From: DRWZ01 sp964601505
GTDB taxonomy: Bacteria > Calescibacteriota > Calescibacteriia > Calescibacteriales > Calescibacteriaceae
Assembly: GCA_964601505.1 (NCBI GenBank)
Contig: CAZRNR010000052.1
Span: forward strand, 1 to 14,829
DNA length: 14,829 nucleotides
Direction of reading: 5' to 3'
Below are positions 1 to 7,356 of the stretch, one piece after another. The notes under the pieces are model-generated. The model searched no databases. It was not told the DNA's origin and saw nothing but the letters and a program-made list of their open reading frames with translations. Numbering within the stretch: the first letter of the stretch is position 1; every line of letters begins with the position of its first letter. Made by a program: the position numbers and the translations under genes.

Positions 1-744
1 ATTGTAAATAACCCTTATATCTCTCATACCATATCTCAAAATAGAGCGTTTCGCAATGTTTGCTATCCATTCAGATGGAGCTACACACCAAAATTTAGAT
101 TTCTGATATATCTTCTTTTTTATAATCCAATTGAAATGTGACATATCTCTTCTTATCTGAGGAGGTAAGGTTATATCAGGACACTTTCCACAACCTATTT
201 CCCATCTTTGGCACATAAGAGAGTGAGAACAGTGACCCGTCATCAACCACATATCGTGTAATGTCAGAACAGTAGGAGTTATCTTTGTAATTTCTGGCAG
301 AAGTCTTAAATCAAAAAAACCTCTATCTTTTAACCAAAAACCATGAAGAATATGAAGGTTTAGTATATCTGGCTTCTCATTTTTCAGAAAATCAATGAGA
401 AACTTTGTTCCGGGAAATTCGAAGTCTTCAAATCCTAACCATATTTTCATCTGCCTAAATGGATTTCCAAGAAATCTCAAGATTTCTTTTATTCGCCAAC
501 TTCCACGAAATGATGGTATATTATTGCCTATATCAATAAAGATCTTCTCCCACCAAGTTCTCATCTGATAATTTGGAAGTTCAAGAACAAAGTTCCAATT
601 TGTATTTTTCTGCCCTACAACAAAAAAACTTTTGAATCCCATCTTAACATATTCTCTGTGAAGATAAAGAGGAACTCTAAAAGCTCCACCGTTCATATCT
701 TCTGGAAGAACTTGAACTACATACACATAGCAAAAAATAAACAT
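1..744 (-). CDS. WcaC-like glycosyltransferase, partial (N-terminal 248 codons; C-terminus beyond left edge)
   Basis: Open frame on the minus strand running off position 1, so no stop is visible. It encodes the N-terminal Rossmann half of a GT-B glycosyltransferase that would add a sugar to a surface polysaccharide or similar glycan. Seen: an opening VLPEDMNGGAF motif (residues 12-22 from ATG 744), typical of the first beta-strand and Gly-rich loop of GT4 enzymes; LHDMWLMTGHC at 162-172; and a cysteine cluster C172, C178, C185, C188 ending in CP. That cluster is characteristic of WcaC-type glycosyltransferases; its role is unproven. The frame ends at VIYN, just where family members have the VIPNGID strand. 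The start is uncertain: ATG 744 gives six extra residues before a GTG at 726 (MYVVQVLPED) that fits family N-termini better; neither has a clear Shine-Dalgarno. It lies 64 bp downstream of the GlcF-like gene, on the same strand. The glycosyltransferase class is firm; the acceptor is unknown. Confidence 0.85.
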   Translation of the reverse strand, partial: MFIFCYVYVVQVLPEDMNGGAFRVPLYLHREYVKMGFKSFFVVGQKNTNWNFVLELPNYQMRTWWEKIFIDIGNNIPSFRGSWRIKEILRFLGNPFRQMKIWLGFEDFEFPGTKFLIDFLKNEKPDILNLHILHGFWLKDRGFFDLRLLPEITKITPTVLTLHDMWLMTGHCSHSLMCQRWEIGCGKCPDITLPPQIRRDMSHFNWIIKKKIYQKSKFWCVAPSEWIANIAKRSILRYGMRDIRVIYN

Positions 745-808
745 AGAATGATATAAGAAAACAATAAATAGATTAAATTTCTGGATCTAAAGGAAACTCT
801 CTAGATTC

Positions 809-1915
809 TTATCGTTGAAGAATAAAATCAAAAAGGAAATCTACTAGATGAAGAGCTTTTTTTCTTCTTGAAAGTTGAATTATACATCCTGGAGAAGTTG
901 ATACTATGAAATCACATTCTTTCCCCTCAAGAGTTTTCTCTAACAATAGATCTGACATATCCCAGTGCTTAAACATAAGAGACCCCCCAAATCCACAACA
1001 GGGAAAATCTGTCTCTTTAAATTCCATACCCGTAGAGCTAAAAAATTCCCCAAGACTTTTTTCTCTATGACATGGCTTGTGAATTAAAAACTTCCCATTT
1101 ATTCTAAAATCCAAACCCGATAGAATATCTACAAGATAGTCTGAAATTTCTTGAATATCTCCTAATGAAAAACCAATTTCCTGAGGAAATACATCCTTTA
1201 ATATCCATGAACAAGTTGATCCAAAGACAAGAATTTTAAAGTCTTTATGGTTCTTATTTTTCTCCATCAATCTTTGATAGACTTTTTGAGCATGTTTCCT
1301 AAAACCTTCTATGTCTCCGGAGAGAAATATAGGAGCTCCACAGCACACAAAATTATCGTAGAGAAGCTTTACATCCGAACCGAAATATCTCAAAATCAAA
1401 ACGGCTTTCTTTATAGTATTCTTGAAAAAGGTATATCCAAAACAAGTTGGGAAAATAAATAACGAATCCCTATGTGCGTGTTCAGATCTTAATTTTATAT
1501 CTTTCACATCTTCCGAAGTGTATTTTGATCCTCTAATTTTCATGAAAATCCAGAACAATGTTCTGAAGATAAATTTGTTTTTTGATATAGATTTTGCAAT
1601 AATTGATTCAATATTACCAAGTGATGTTTGGTTTTTTACAAGAACAAAATTCATCCACGGTTTCAACCCAACCGGACAAATTCTTTCGCATTCAACACAC
1701 TTTGAACATGTGTCAAGATCATTGTAGAAATCCAAAAAATTTTTTACATCAGATAAACCAGAATAGAGTTTTTTTGATATAATGAGGCGACCACGAGGAG
1801 AAACCCTTTCGTCCCTCTTAGCTAGATAAGTAGGACAATTAGATTTACAATATCCACATTTCACACAGACTTCTGGATCAAAAAGAATGCGATTTCTAAG
1901 TATCTGATGATGCAT
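809..1915 (-). CDS. GlcF-type (Fe-S)-binding oxidoreductase subunit
   Basis: A 368-residue iron-sulfur electron-transfer subunit of the glycolate oxidase GlcF / lactate utilisation LutA / GlpC superfamily. Seen: two ferredoxin-type 4Fe-4S motifs, CVKCGYCKSNCP (17-28) and CSKCVECERICP (70-81), with SPRGR (39-43) between them as in GlcF. Two cysteine-rich CCG modules follow: C158 with CCG 191-193, and C282-H283 with CCG 306-308 and PGC 342-344. These modules bind a further cluster at the catalytic or electron-transfer site in the family. It is slightly shorter than typical GlcF (about 400 residues). No FAD-linked GlcD partner is visible here, and its neighbours on both sides are glycosyltransferases, so the substrate (glycolate, lactate, glycerol-3-phosphate or other 2-hydroxy acid) cannot be assigned. 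Predicted cytoplasmic or membrane-peripheral. No convincing Shine-Dalgarno precedes ATG 1915. Confidence 0.85.
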   Translation of the reverse strand: MHHQILRNRILFDPEVCVKCGYCKSNCPTYLAKRDERVSPRGRLIISKKLYSGLSDVKNFLDFYNDLDTCSKCVECERICPVGLKPWMNFVLVKNQTSLGNIESIIAKSISKNKFIFRTLFWIFMKIRGSKYTSEDVKDIKLRSEHAHRDSLFIFPTCFGYTFFKNTIKKAVLILRYFGSDVKLLYDNFVCCGAPIFLSGDIEGFRKHAQKVYQRLMEKNKNHKDFKILVFGSTCSWILKDVFPQEIGFSLGDIQEISDYLVDILSGLDFRINGKFLIHKPCHREKSLGEFFSSTGMEFKETDFPCCGFGGSLMFKHWDMSDLLLEKTLEGKECDFIVSTSPGCIIQLSRRKKALHLVDFLFDFILQR

Positions 1916-2354
1916 AAAATAAGCAAGAAATAAAAAATTTATGACATAAAGGAAAAACTATATCTAATAACAGTAAATGTAAAGCTGCGAAAAACAAGTA
2001 TATTGTGTAATATTTTTAGTCCTATAATTGCCAAATTTTCTGAATGCTCTCGTACGAAGTTTCCTCTGGAATTAGTCATTATATTTTATTTTTTTGATTA
2101 CCAATCACATAGATTATATTTTTTAAGTGCTTTGGCAAATAAATATGTACCAAAAATCGTCAATTTCCTCTTGCATTGTAAGTAGAGGATAAAAATTTTT
2201 TGACACAGCATTTAAGCGAATTTCGTCTTTTTGCAAATCAGAAAGAGAACATCTCTTAATTTTCAGACTTACAAAGGAACAGCAGAAATACAAGATAGAA
2301 AAAAATCAAATACTCCAAGATAGCACATAGCAACAAAGCACAATTCAAATAAAT
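1916..2354. other. 439-bp intergenic stretch with no assignable gene
   Basis: Very AT-rich sequence between two minus-strand genes. Both strands are broken by frequent stops. The only open stretches are a 60-codon plus-strand frame (2003-2185), of composition unlike the neighbours and without a ribosome site, and a roughly 48-codon minus-strand stretch ending at a TGA at 2160-2162 that lacks a start. That minus stretch includes LSDLQKDEIRLNA, which reads like ordinary protein, so a decayed gene is possible, but I recognise no family. No tRNA, CRISPR or terminator with a U-run was seen. Confidence 0.6.
1957..1983 (-). promoter_or_regulatory. Possible sigma-70-like promoter for the GlcF-type gene
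   Basis: On the minus strand TTTACA (1978-1983) and TATAGT (1957-1962) are separated by 15 bp, about 40 bp upstream of ATG 1915. The spacer is short and the region is AT-rich, so chance is a real alternative. Confidence 0.25.
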
Positions 2355-3452
2355 TCAAAGAAAACTCAATAGAGCTTTCTCAAATTCGTGAGAAACTATA
2401 TCCCATGTTTTATCCTCAGAAAAAATCCTTCCTAAATAACCGAGATATCTTCTTTCTTCAGGATTCTCAATAAGGTAAATTATTTTTTTAGCAAGGGAAT
2501 CCGAATCGCCTGTTTGAAATGTCAAACAGAAATGTTTTGCCCAAGAAAAAGCAGGAATATTGCCTATGATAGAAGTTTTTGAGAAAGAAGCTGCTTCAAG
2601 TATAGATAAACCAAAACCCTCATATCTTGATGGTAGAACAGAGAAAAGACATCTTGAATAAAATCTACTTAGTGTATGTTTGTCAGATATCCAACCAAAA
2701 AATTTTACAGGAAGGTTTAATCTTTTAGAAATTGCTTCGTATTTTCTTCTATCAGGTCCATCTCCAACTACAGCAAGATATATCTTTTTATTCTCAAGAA
2801 AATTTTTGATTTTCCTCAAAGCATCAAAGAGGATATCAATGCCTTTCATATACTCTGAAATCCTACCACAGTAAAGTATGAAATTCTCCTCTTCTGATTT
2901 GTATTGGAAATTCTCCTTATCAACACCATTCCAGATAACTTTGTATTTTTTTCCTGGCACATCAAATCCAAATACTTTTACAAGATATTCCTGCACAGAT
3001 ATAGCCCTTTTAAAGATCTTTGGATAAAGATTTTCATTTCCCCAGAAGAAGATATTTATTGGAAAAGGAAACCTTTTGATATTATGTTTTCCTATATATA
3101 TCTGAAACTGAATCACCGAATTTTTATGGAATATAGGAGCTAAAGAGAAATAAAAAGGAGAATAATCGTCAATAATTATGTCATACTCACTTGAATTTTT
3201 TCTTGTGAAAATAGGTATATTCAACGAAAAAGAAAAAAGGGATCTATAAATGTTCTTACCATCCCCAAGAAAAATCAAATTATATGGTGCTTTGACAGAA
3301 TCTGATCTTGGGAAATTTCCTGTAACCACATCAACCTTCTGCCTTTGCGACAGAAAAGATGCAAATTTGTGTATGCGCAAAGCTCCACCACCGGGCAAAA
3401 ATGGGCTAAACACACTTCCATAAGAGATAAACAGTACTCTCATTTTTTCCAT
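2355..3452 (-). CDS. GT4-family glycosyltransferase
   Basis: A 365-residue GT-B retaining glycosyltransferase (family 4 type, nucleotide-sugar donor), probably acting on a surface polysaccharide or lipid-linked glycan at the cytoplasmic face of the membrane. Seen: N-terminal MRVLFISYGS followed by a Gly-rich loop (PGGGALR, 20-26); the domain linker VIWNGVD (172-178); CGRISEYMKGID (195-206); GDGP (230-233); and the donor-site ExxxxxxxE motif inside PSRYEGFGLSILEA (E278 and E286). Length is normal for the family. Start: ATG 3452 gives MEKMRV, but ATG 3443 (residue 4) begins exactly at the usual family N-terminus, has a weak GGAA upstream, and lies about 11 nt after the predicted transcription start, so 3443 may be the real start. 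It is followed by a long intergenic region and looks monocistronic. The sugar and acceptor cannot be read from sequence. Confidence 0.9.
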   Translation of the reverse strand: MEKMRVLFISYGSVFSPFLPGGGALRIHKFASFLSQRQKVDVVTGNFPRSDSVKAPYNLIFLGDGKNIYRSLFSFSLNIPIFTRKNSSEYDIIIDDYSPFYFSLAPIFHKNSVIQFQIYIGKHNIKRFPFPINIFFWGNENLYPKIFKRAISVQEYLVKVFGFDVPGKKYKVIWNGVDKENFQYKSEEENFILYCGRISEYMKGIDILFDALRKIKNFLENKKIYLAVVGDGPDRRKYEAISKRLNLPVKFFGWISDKHTLSRFYSRCLFSVLPSRYEGFGLSILEAASFSKTSIIGNIPAFSWAKHFCLTFQTGDSDSLAKKIIYLIENPEERRYLGYLGRIFSEDKTWDIVSHEFEKALLSFL

Positions 3453-3460
3453 TACTTGAT

Positions 3461-3488
3461 ACTATAGTAAATCGTGAAAACTTTTCAA
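3461..3488 (-). promoter_or_regulatory. Sigma-70-like promoter for the GT4 glycosyltransferase
   Basis: Minus strand TTGAAA (3483-3488) and TATAGT (3461-3466) with a 16-bp spacer. The expected transcription start is near 3454, giving an almost leaderless message if translation begins at ATG 3452, or an 11-nt leader if it begins at ATG 3443. Confidence 0.45.
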
Positions 3489-3545
3489 CAGAAGCGATGG
3501 ATTTTATGCCTTATTTATTTGTCTAAATTTGGAGATTTACTACAT

Positions 3546-3577
3546 TTTAAGAATGAATTTTTCTTTAAGAATGAATT
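3546..3577. repeat. 14-bp direct repeat pair upstream of the GT4 gene
   Basis: TTTAAGAATGAATT occurs exactly at 3546-3559 and again at 3564-3577, a period of 18 bp. It lies roughly 60-90 bp upstream of the predicted -35 box at 3483-3488. Two same-facing identical boxes could bind a regulator, but no known operator was recognised and AT-rich chance or slippage is possible. Confidence 0.5.
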
Positions 3578-3629
3578 CCTAATATCAAAATATAATGCTA
3601 CAAGTTGAAAGAGTGTTATTTTATTGTAA

Positions 3630-3677
3630 CAATTTACAGATTTTCTAAATCTGCTCCAAGGAACAAATTGTAAATTG
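3630..3677 (-). repeat. Nested inverted repeats downstream of flgE (possible 3' end structure)
   Basis: Outer arms CAATTTACA (3630-3638) and TGTAAATTG (3669-3677) are perfect 9-bp complements. Within and partly overlapping the left arm, CAGATTT / AAATCTG (3637-3653) forms a 7-bp stem around a 3-nt loop. In the flgE transcript the structure would begin about 36 nt after the stop codon at 3713-3715. There is no clear U-run after it, so it is not a standard intrinsic terminator; it might stabilise or end the flagellar mRNA. Confidence 0.4.
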
Positions 3678-3712
3678 GCAATAATTTTATTTTTAGGAAT
3701 GTCTTATAGAGA

Positions 3713-5116
3713 TTATCCTCTTACAAGACCAGCAAGTTCAACGAGCATAGCATCAGAAACAGCTATAACTCTTGCAGAAGCCTGGAAAGCCCTCTGGAAA
3801 ACTATCATGTTTATAAATTCATTTGCAAGATCAACATTTGATTGCTCAAGAGATTTAGCTAAGACTTTACCTCTTCCACCTACAGTTGCTTTATCAAGTG
3901 CAGGCTGACCTGACCTTGGAGTTTCTGCAAAAAGTGTTCTACCAACTCTGAGCAATCCATCTTTATCCGGAAACTTAGCTATAGCAAGCTGTGCTAATGG
4001 ACGAGAAACTCCGTTTGAATAAAACCCTATGATAGTTCCATCTTCTTCAACAGTGAATTTAAGTAAAGATCCAACAGTTTTACCATCTTGTCTGACAAAG
4101 TTTGTAGATGACGGAGAAGCAAACTGAGTGGTTCCATCAAGTCCGACTTCAACGCCTGGTTCAGGTATAGTTAGTCCAAAATTAACCTCATCAACACTTG
4201 TTCCAAAATTCAATTCTATGGTTTGTGGAGCTGTAGATTGTCCATCTTGCCATGTTATCTCAAGACGCAGAGCCCTTTCAAGAACACCGTTTATCTTCTC
4301 TGCAGAAAGCTTACCATCTGTTGTAAATTCAAGTGTTCCAATTAGAGGATTTCCAAAGGCATCTGGAGGAGGAAAGTTTATAACTCCACCTTCTACCGTT
4401 GCAAGAACTTCCCAAACATTCCTTGATGTTGGTATATTTGGATCTGCTTCTGCTACCTTTCTGAAGAAAAGATTTATAACCCTTGGGGTTCCAAGAGAAT
4501 CATAAACAGTTATTGAAGTATTGAATTGATATGTTTGAGGATCATCTGGATCAAAAATAGGATACGGAGGAGAAGGTATAACGCCATTTTGAGAGCTCAA
4601 GTTCAAACCAAAATCGGCTTTACTTGTTTGTTTTGGAGGAGAATCAACCTGAGGGATTTTTATATCCGAAAGGGGACCAACTCTACGAAATTCTCCGGTT
4701 TTTTCGTCCATAACAACAGACCATCCTTGAACACGCAGACCTTCCCTACCATCTACTAGTCTGTTGACAAGGAAGCCATTTCTATCGACCTCAAATTGTC
4801 CATTCCTTGTATAATATACTCCGAATCTTGGAACATCCTTGACAACGAAGAAACCTTCTCCATCTATTGCCATATCCGTTTCAAGTCCAGTGAATTCAAG
4901 AGTTCCTTGTGTATGTAAAACTCTCACTTCACCGATTGTAACACCTCTTCCAAACTGCTCCCCAATGAAACCAGTTGGGAGTATATCTATAAACTCTGCC
5001 CGAGAAGCCTTAAAGCCAACAGTGTTTACATTTGCTATGTTATCAGATATTACCTGCAAGCCTCTTGAATGGGTTTGAACCCCTGTTCTACCAACAAAAA
5101 GAGATGGCATTGGCAT
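3713..5116 (-). CDS. flgE: Flagellar hook protein FlgE
   Basis: A 467-residue structural subunit of the flagellar hook, the curved universal joint outside the cell, exported unfolded by the flagellar type III apparatus and assembled under the FlgD cap. Seen: the N-terminal rod/hook signature SDNIANVNTVGFK (24-36), which forms the D0 coiled-coil with the C-terminus; a conserved C-terminal segment (roughly the last 40 residues) with SNVDLANEFINMIVFQRAFQ; and a large central variable region expected to be the surface-exposed D1/D2 domains. Length is in the usual hook-protein range and clearly longer than the rod proteins FlgF and FlgG. There is no cleavable signal peptide, as expected. It is the last gene of the operon, 32 bp after flgD. 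ATG 5116 is chosen over ATG 5110 because the strong site AAAGGAGGT lies 8 nt upstream of it. FlgE rather than FlgG is supported by the adjacent flgD and fliK. Confidence 0.95.
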   Translation of the reverse strand: MPMPSLFVGRTGVQTHSRGLQVISDNIANVNTVGFKASRAEFIDILPTGFIGEQFGRGVTIGEVRVLHTQGTLEFTGLETDMAIDGEGFFVVKDVPRFGVYYTRNGQFEVDRNGFLVNRLVDGREGLRVQGWSVVMDEKTGEFRRVGPLSDIKIPQVDSPPKQTSKADFGLNLSSQNGVIPSPPYPIFDPDDPQTYQFNTSITVYDSLGTPRVINLFFRKVAEADPNIPTSRNVWEVLATVEGGVINFPPPDAFGNPLIGTLEFTTDGKLSAEKINGVLERALRLEITWQDGQSTAPQTIELNFGTSVDEVNFGLTIPEPGVEVGLDGTTQFASPSSTNFVRQDGKTVGSLLKFTVEEDGTIIGFYSNGVSRPLAQLAIAKFPDKDGLLRVGRTLFAETPRSGQPALDKATVGGRGKVLAKSLEQSNVDLANEFINMIVFQRAFQASARVIAVSDAMLVELAGLVRG

Positions 5117-5124
5117 AGCCTTTT

Positions 5125-5133
5125 ACCTCCTTT
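5125..5133 (-). promoter_or_regulatory. Strong Shine-Dalgarno of flgE, deciding between two ATGs
   Basis: Minus strand AAAGGAGGT, 8 nt before ATG 5116 and 14 nt before ATG 5110. The spacing favours 5116. It is among the strongest ribosome sites in the window, which fits a highly expressed structural protein. Confidence 0.8.
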
Positions 5134-5148
5134 AAAAATCTCTATTTC

Positions 5149-5817
5149 TTACATACTTCTCAATTCTGTAACTTTTTCAAATTCAAACTTACCCCCTCCG
5201 ATACCGATAAAAACAGCTCCGTTGTCTAATGAAACCGAATCTACTCTTCCGGAGATTAATTTTGTTGGACTGAATTTATTACCAGCAGAATCATAAGCTT
5301 CAACCTCAAATATATATTCTCCGTCGGAAACTCTGGCTCCAGCATCATTTTTACCATCCCAGGTTACCTGATGATTCCCTTGAGAAACTCCAGAGATTCT
5401 TATTGTTCTGATAGTAACCCCACTGGGAGTTTTCACTTTTACATAAACATCCCTTGCAGGAATATCAAGGTAAAAAGAGGGATTTGTCTGGACCTGACCA
5501 TCTGAAACATATATCCTATCAGAATACACAAGGGCGTTCTTTCCAATAGCTGTTGAAGCATAAAAGAAATTCATTCTTCCTATTGACTTTGAAAGCTCTT
5601 CAATCTGTTTGTTCAAGTTTATAGATTGTTCTATTTCTGTCAGAATTGAAAGTTGATTCATGAGATCCTTATAATCAACTGAAGATTCAAAATCTTGATA
5701 TTTTAACTGAGTAAAAAGAAGCTTCAAGAAATCATCTTTCTTTATTCTTGAATTTGGGTTTACTGATCTGGTTTGATTAAGAGAATTCATTATATCAGAT
5801 ACCAAATTCTGCTCCAT
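5149..5817 (-). CDS. flgD: Flagellar hook-cap / hook assembly protein FlgD
   Basis: A 222-residue scaffolding protein that caps the growing hook and promotes FlgE polymerisation; it is exported by the flagellar system and later discarded. Seen: the N-terminal FlgD signature DDFLKLLFTQLKYQD (28-42), matching the DFLKLLVTQLKNQDP consensus, then the conserved Asp/Leu helix MNQLSILTEIEQ (53-64). The C-terminal half holds the beta-rich Ig-like/Tudor FlgD region with HQVTWDGKNDAG (149-160) and GEYIFEVEA (166-174). Length is typical. It lies between fliK (15 bp upstream) and flgE (32 bp downstream). Its ribosome site TAAGGAGGT (minus strand, 5827-5835) overlaps the fliK stop codon, so its translation is probably coupled to fliK. 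Confidence 0.95.
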   Translation of the reverse strand: MEQNLVSDIMNSLNQTRSVNPNSRIKKDDFLKLLFTQLKYQDFESSVDYKDLMNQLSILTEIEQSINLNKQIEELSKSIGRMNFFYASTAIGKNALVYSDRIYVSDGQVQTNPSFYLDIPARDVYVKVKTPSGVTIRTIRISGVSQGNHQVTWDGKNDAGARVSDGEYIFEVEAYDSAGNKFSPTKLISGRVDSVSLDNGAVFIGIGGGKFEFEKVTELRSM

Positions 5818-5832
5818 AGTTTCAAAACCTCC

Positions 5833-7344
5833 TTATGCGACGAAATTTATTCGCCCTCTTACATTTGAAAAAATTGTTCCATAGGAAAATTTTTCCTTAT
5901 TTTCTTGGATTGGACTGAAAATGATGGAAGAAGGATTTGGCATATTTGCTAACATATCCCAATTATTCTTACCATCTTGATTCTGTGAATTCAGGTCAAA
6001 TTTGGCAAGGAAAAAATTATTTTCTTGCATGAATCTTTTAAAATCATTGTAGCTATTTGAAAGTTCTTGTCTTAAACTTTCATCTGGAGTTGTTATAGAT
6101 ATATAGACTTTGTTTGAGAAATCAACTTGAACTTCAAGAGATAGTCTTATACCACCGAGATTAGTATCAACAACTGCCTTCCTTTGATGCGAATTTATTG
6201 ATATCTTCAGGAAATCAGAAATTATTTCTTTTATCTTCTGAATTCTTTCACTTTGGGTATCAGCTTGAACTTTGCCAACCTCCTTTGTAGAGTTCTCTGA
6301 ATGTTTTACATTTTCAAGATTGCTAAAAATATTCCTATGCTTTTCATCTGAAAAAACTTTATTCTCTTGCTTTTCATCCGAAAAAACTTTATTCTCCTGC
6401 GAAGAAATCTTATTCTCTTGTGTTGAATCATTTCTTTCAGACTTTCTGGAGTAATCTTCCTGTAAGTTGTCAGTTCTTTCAGCATTTCCATCATTCTGAT
6501 ACTTCAATTTCTCCAATCTATTGTTGGTTTTTTGCTCTATCTTTAGATTCCCTTCATCTAGAGTTTCTCCTTCAGATTCTATAGAATCATTGCTATGATG
6601 ATTGAATTTTTCTATTCCATCATCAATTTTCTGATTCGTTTTAGATTCTGTATCATTTCCATTTTTCTGATTCACATTTTTATATTCTTTGACTTGCTGA
6701 ACTTCATTCTTAATTTCTTCATTTACTTTCTTAATTTCTTCATTTACTTTCTCAATTTCTTCATTTACTTTTTCTTTAATTTGTTGAGATACTTTCTTAG
6801 CTTGCTCATTTGTTCTCCCTAGCTGATCCAGATAAGATTTCTGGTTCAGAATTTTCTGATTTTCTTGAATTTGTTCTTTTTCTACTTCATTCACCACGCC
6901 TCCAGCTTGAGAAGATTCAACTTCATTATTATTATTAATGTTTCCAAAATTTTTTGAAGAATTTAACCAAACCGCATCATTAACATCCAATATCTTTCCT
7001 TCTTTAAAATCTTCCGGTTTTAAATTTTCATCTGCTTGCTGCCCTTGTGAAACAAAAGGATAAAACAAATAAACTAACTCACCCTGAATTCGCTCACCTT
7101 GCCGATTATCTTGCTCTAATTTTTCAAGTATTTCTTTAAGCTTCTCATCAAAGTTTGGATCCTGTATATTGAACCTTGACTTAAGAATCTTTAAAATGTT
7201 TCCCCCAGAATCTCCAATTTCTTTGGATAACTCCTTAACTATTTGATCGAAAATATTTGAGAAATCCGAGGATTGTTGGAGATCAATTTGAATGTTTTGG
7301 AAAATAAAGTCTATGATTTTTTGAATTACTGAGAACATACCCAT
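5833..7344 (-). CDS. fliK: FliK-like flagellar hook-length control protein
   Basis: A 503-residue protein assigned to FliK, which measures hook length as it is secreted and switches the export gate from hook to filament substrates. Seen: a hydrophilic, Lys/Glu/Asn/Gln-rich, low-complexity central region (about 100-370), typical of FliK linkers, and a C-terminal Flg_hook-like domain (about 375-455). That domain carries the conserved pattern VVDTNLGGIRLSLEVQVDF (391-409), where family members have L..P.eLG.v.v.l.v. The linker holds a triple heptad repeat KVNEEI(E/K) at 192-212 and a duplicated decapeptide QENKVFSDEK at 316-335. Position between the YlxF-like gene and flgD is the standard one for fliK. 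A strong ribosome site, AGGAGG, overlaps the upstream stop codon 8 nt before ATG 7344. Family identity rests on the C-terminal domain plus synteny, since the rest diverges rapidly. Confidence 0.85.
   Translation of the reverse strand: MGMFSVIQKIIDFIFQNIQIDLQQSSDFSNIFDQIVKELSKEIGDSGGNILKILKSRFNIQDPNFDEKLKEILEKLEQDNRQGERIQGELVYLFYPFVSQGQQADENLKPEDFKEGKILDVNDAVWLNSSKNFGNINNNNEVESSQAGGVVNEVEKEQIQENQKILNQKSYLDQLGRTNEQAKKVSQQIKEKVNEEIEKVNEEIKKVNEEIKNEVQQVKEYKNVNQKNGNDTESKTNQKIDDGIEKFNHHSNDSIESEGETLDEGNLKIEQKTNNRLEKLKYQNDGNAERTDNLQEDYSRKSERNDSTQENKISSQENKVFSDEKQENKVFSDEKHRNIFSNLENVKHSENSTKEVGKVQADTQSERIQKIKEIISDFLKISINSHQRKAVVDTNLGGIRLSLEVQVDFSNKVYISITTPDESLRQELSNSYNDFKRFMQENNFFLAKFDLNSQNQDGKNNWDMLANMPNPSSIIFSPIQENKEKFSYGTIFSNVRGRINFVA
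6339..6398 (-). repeat. Two tandem 30-bp repeats inside fliK
   Basis: Copy 1 spans 6339-6368 and copy 2 spans 6369-6398, with two C/T differences. The unit is a multiple of three and encodes the decapeptide QENKVFSDEK twice (FliK residues 316-335). A partial related unit, ENKISSQ, precedes it at 310-316, suggesting slippage-driven growth of the linker. Confidence 0.9.
6711..6773 (-). repeat. Three tandem 21-bp repeats inside fliK
   Basis: Copies at 6711-6731, 6732-6752 and 6753-6773. The first two are identical; the third differs at two bases (6753 and 6772). Each encodes a seven-residue unit KVNEEI(E/K), FliK residues 192-212, which has heptad coiled-coil character with V and I as the hydrophobic positions. 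Confidence 0.9.
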
Positions 7345-7356
7345 ATACTATTCCTC

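Noticed and set aside
2003..2185. 60-codon plus-strand open frame
   Set aside because: No ribosome site, AT-rich Phe/Leu/Ile/Ser composition expected of noncoding AT-rich DNA, and no recognisable motif.
4128..4505. 125-codon plus-strand open frame opposite flgE
   Set aside because: Shadow of the firmly identified flgE; low-complexity Ser/Pro/Thr composition and no ribosome site.
3713..5116. FlgG or FlgF (rod protein) as the identity of the flgE gene
   Set aside because: 467 residues is far longer than rod proteins (about 250-260), and it directly follows fliK and flgD.
6339..6773. Tandem short repeats that could suggest a CRISPR array
   Set aside because: The units are directly adjacent without spacers, are multiples of three, and lie in frame within the FliK-like coding sequence.
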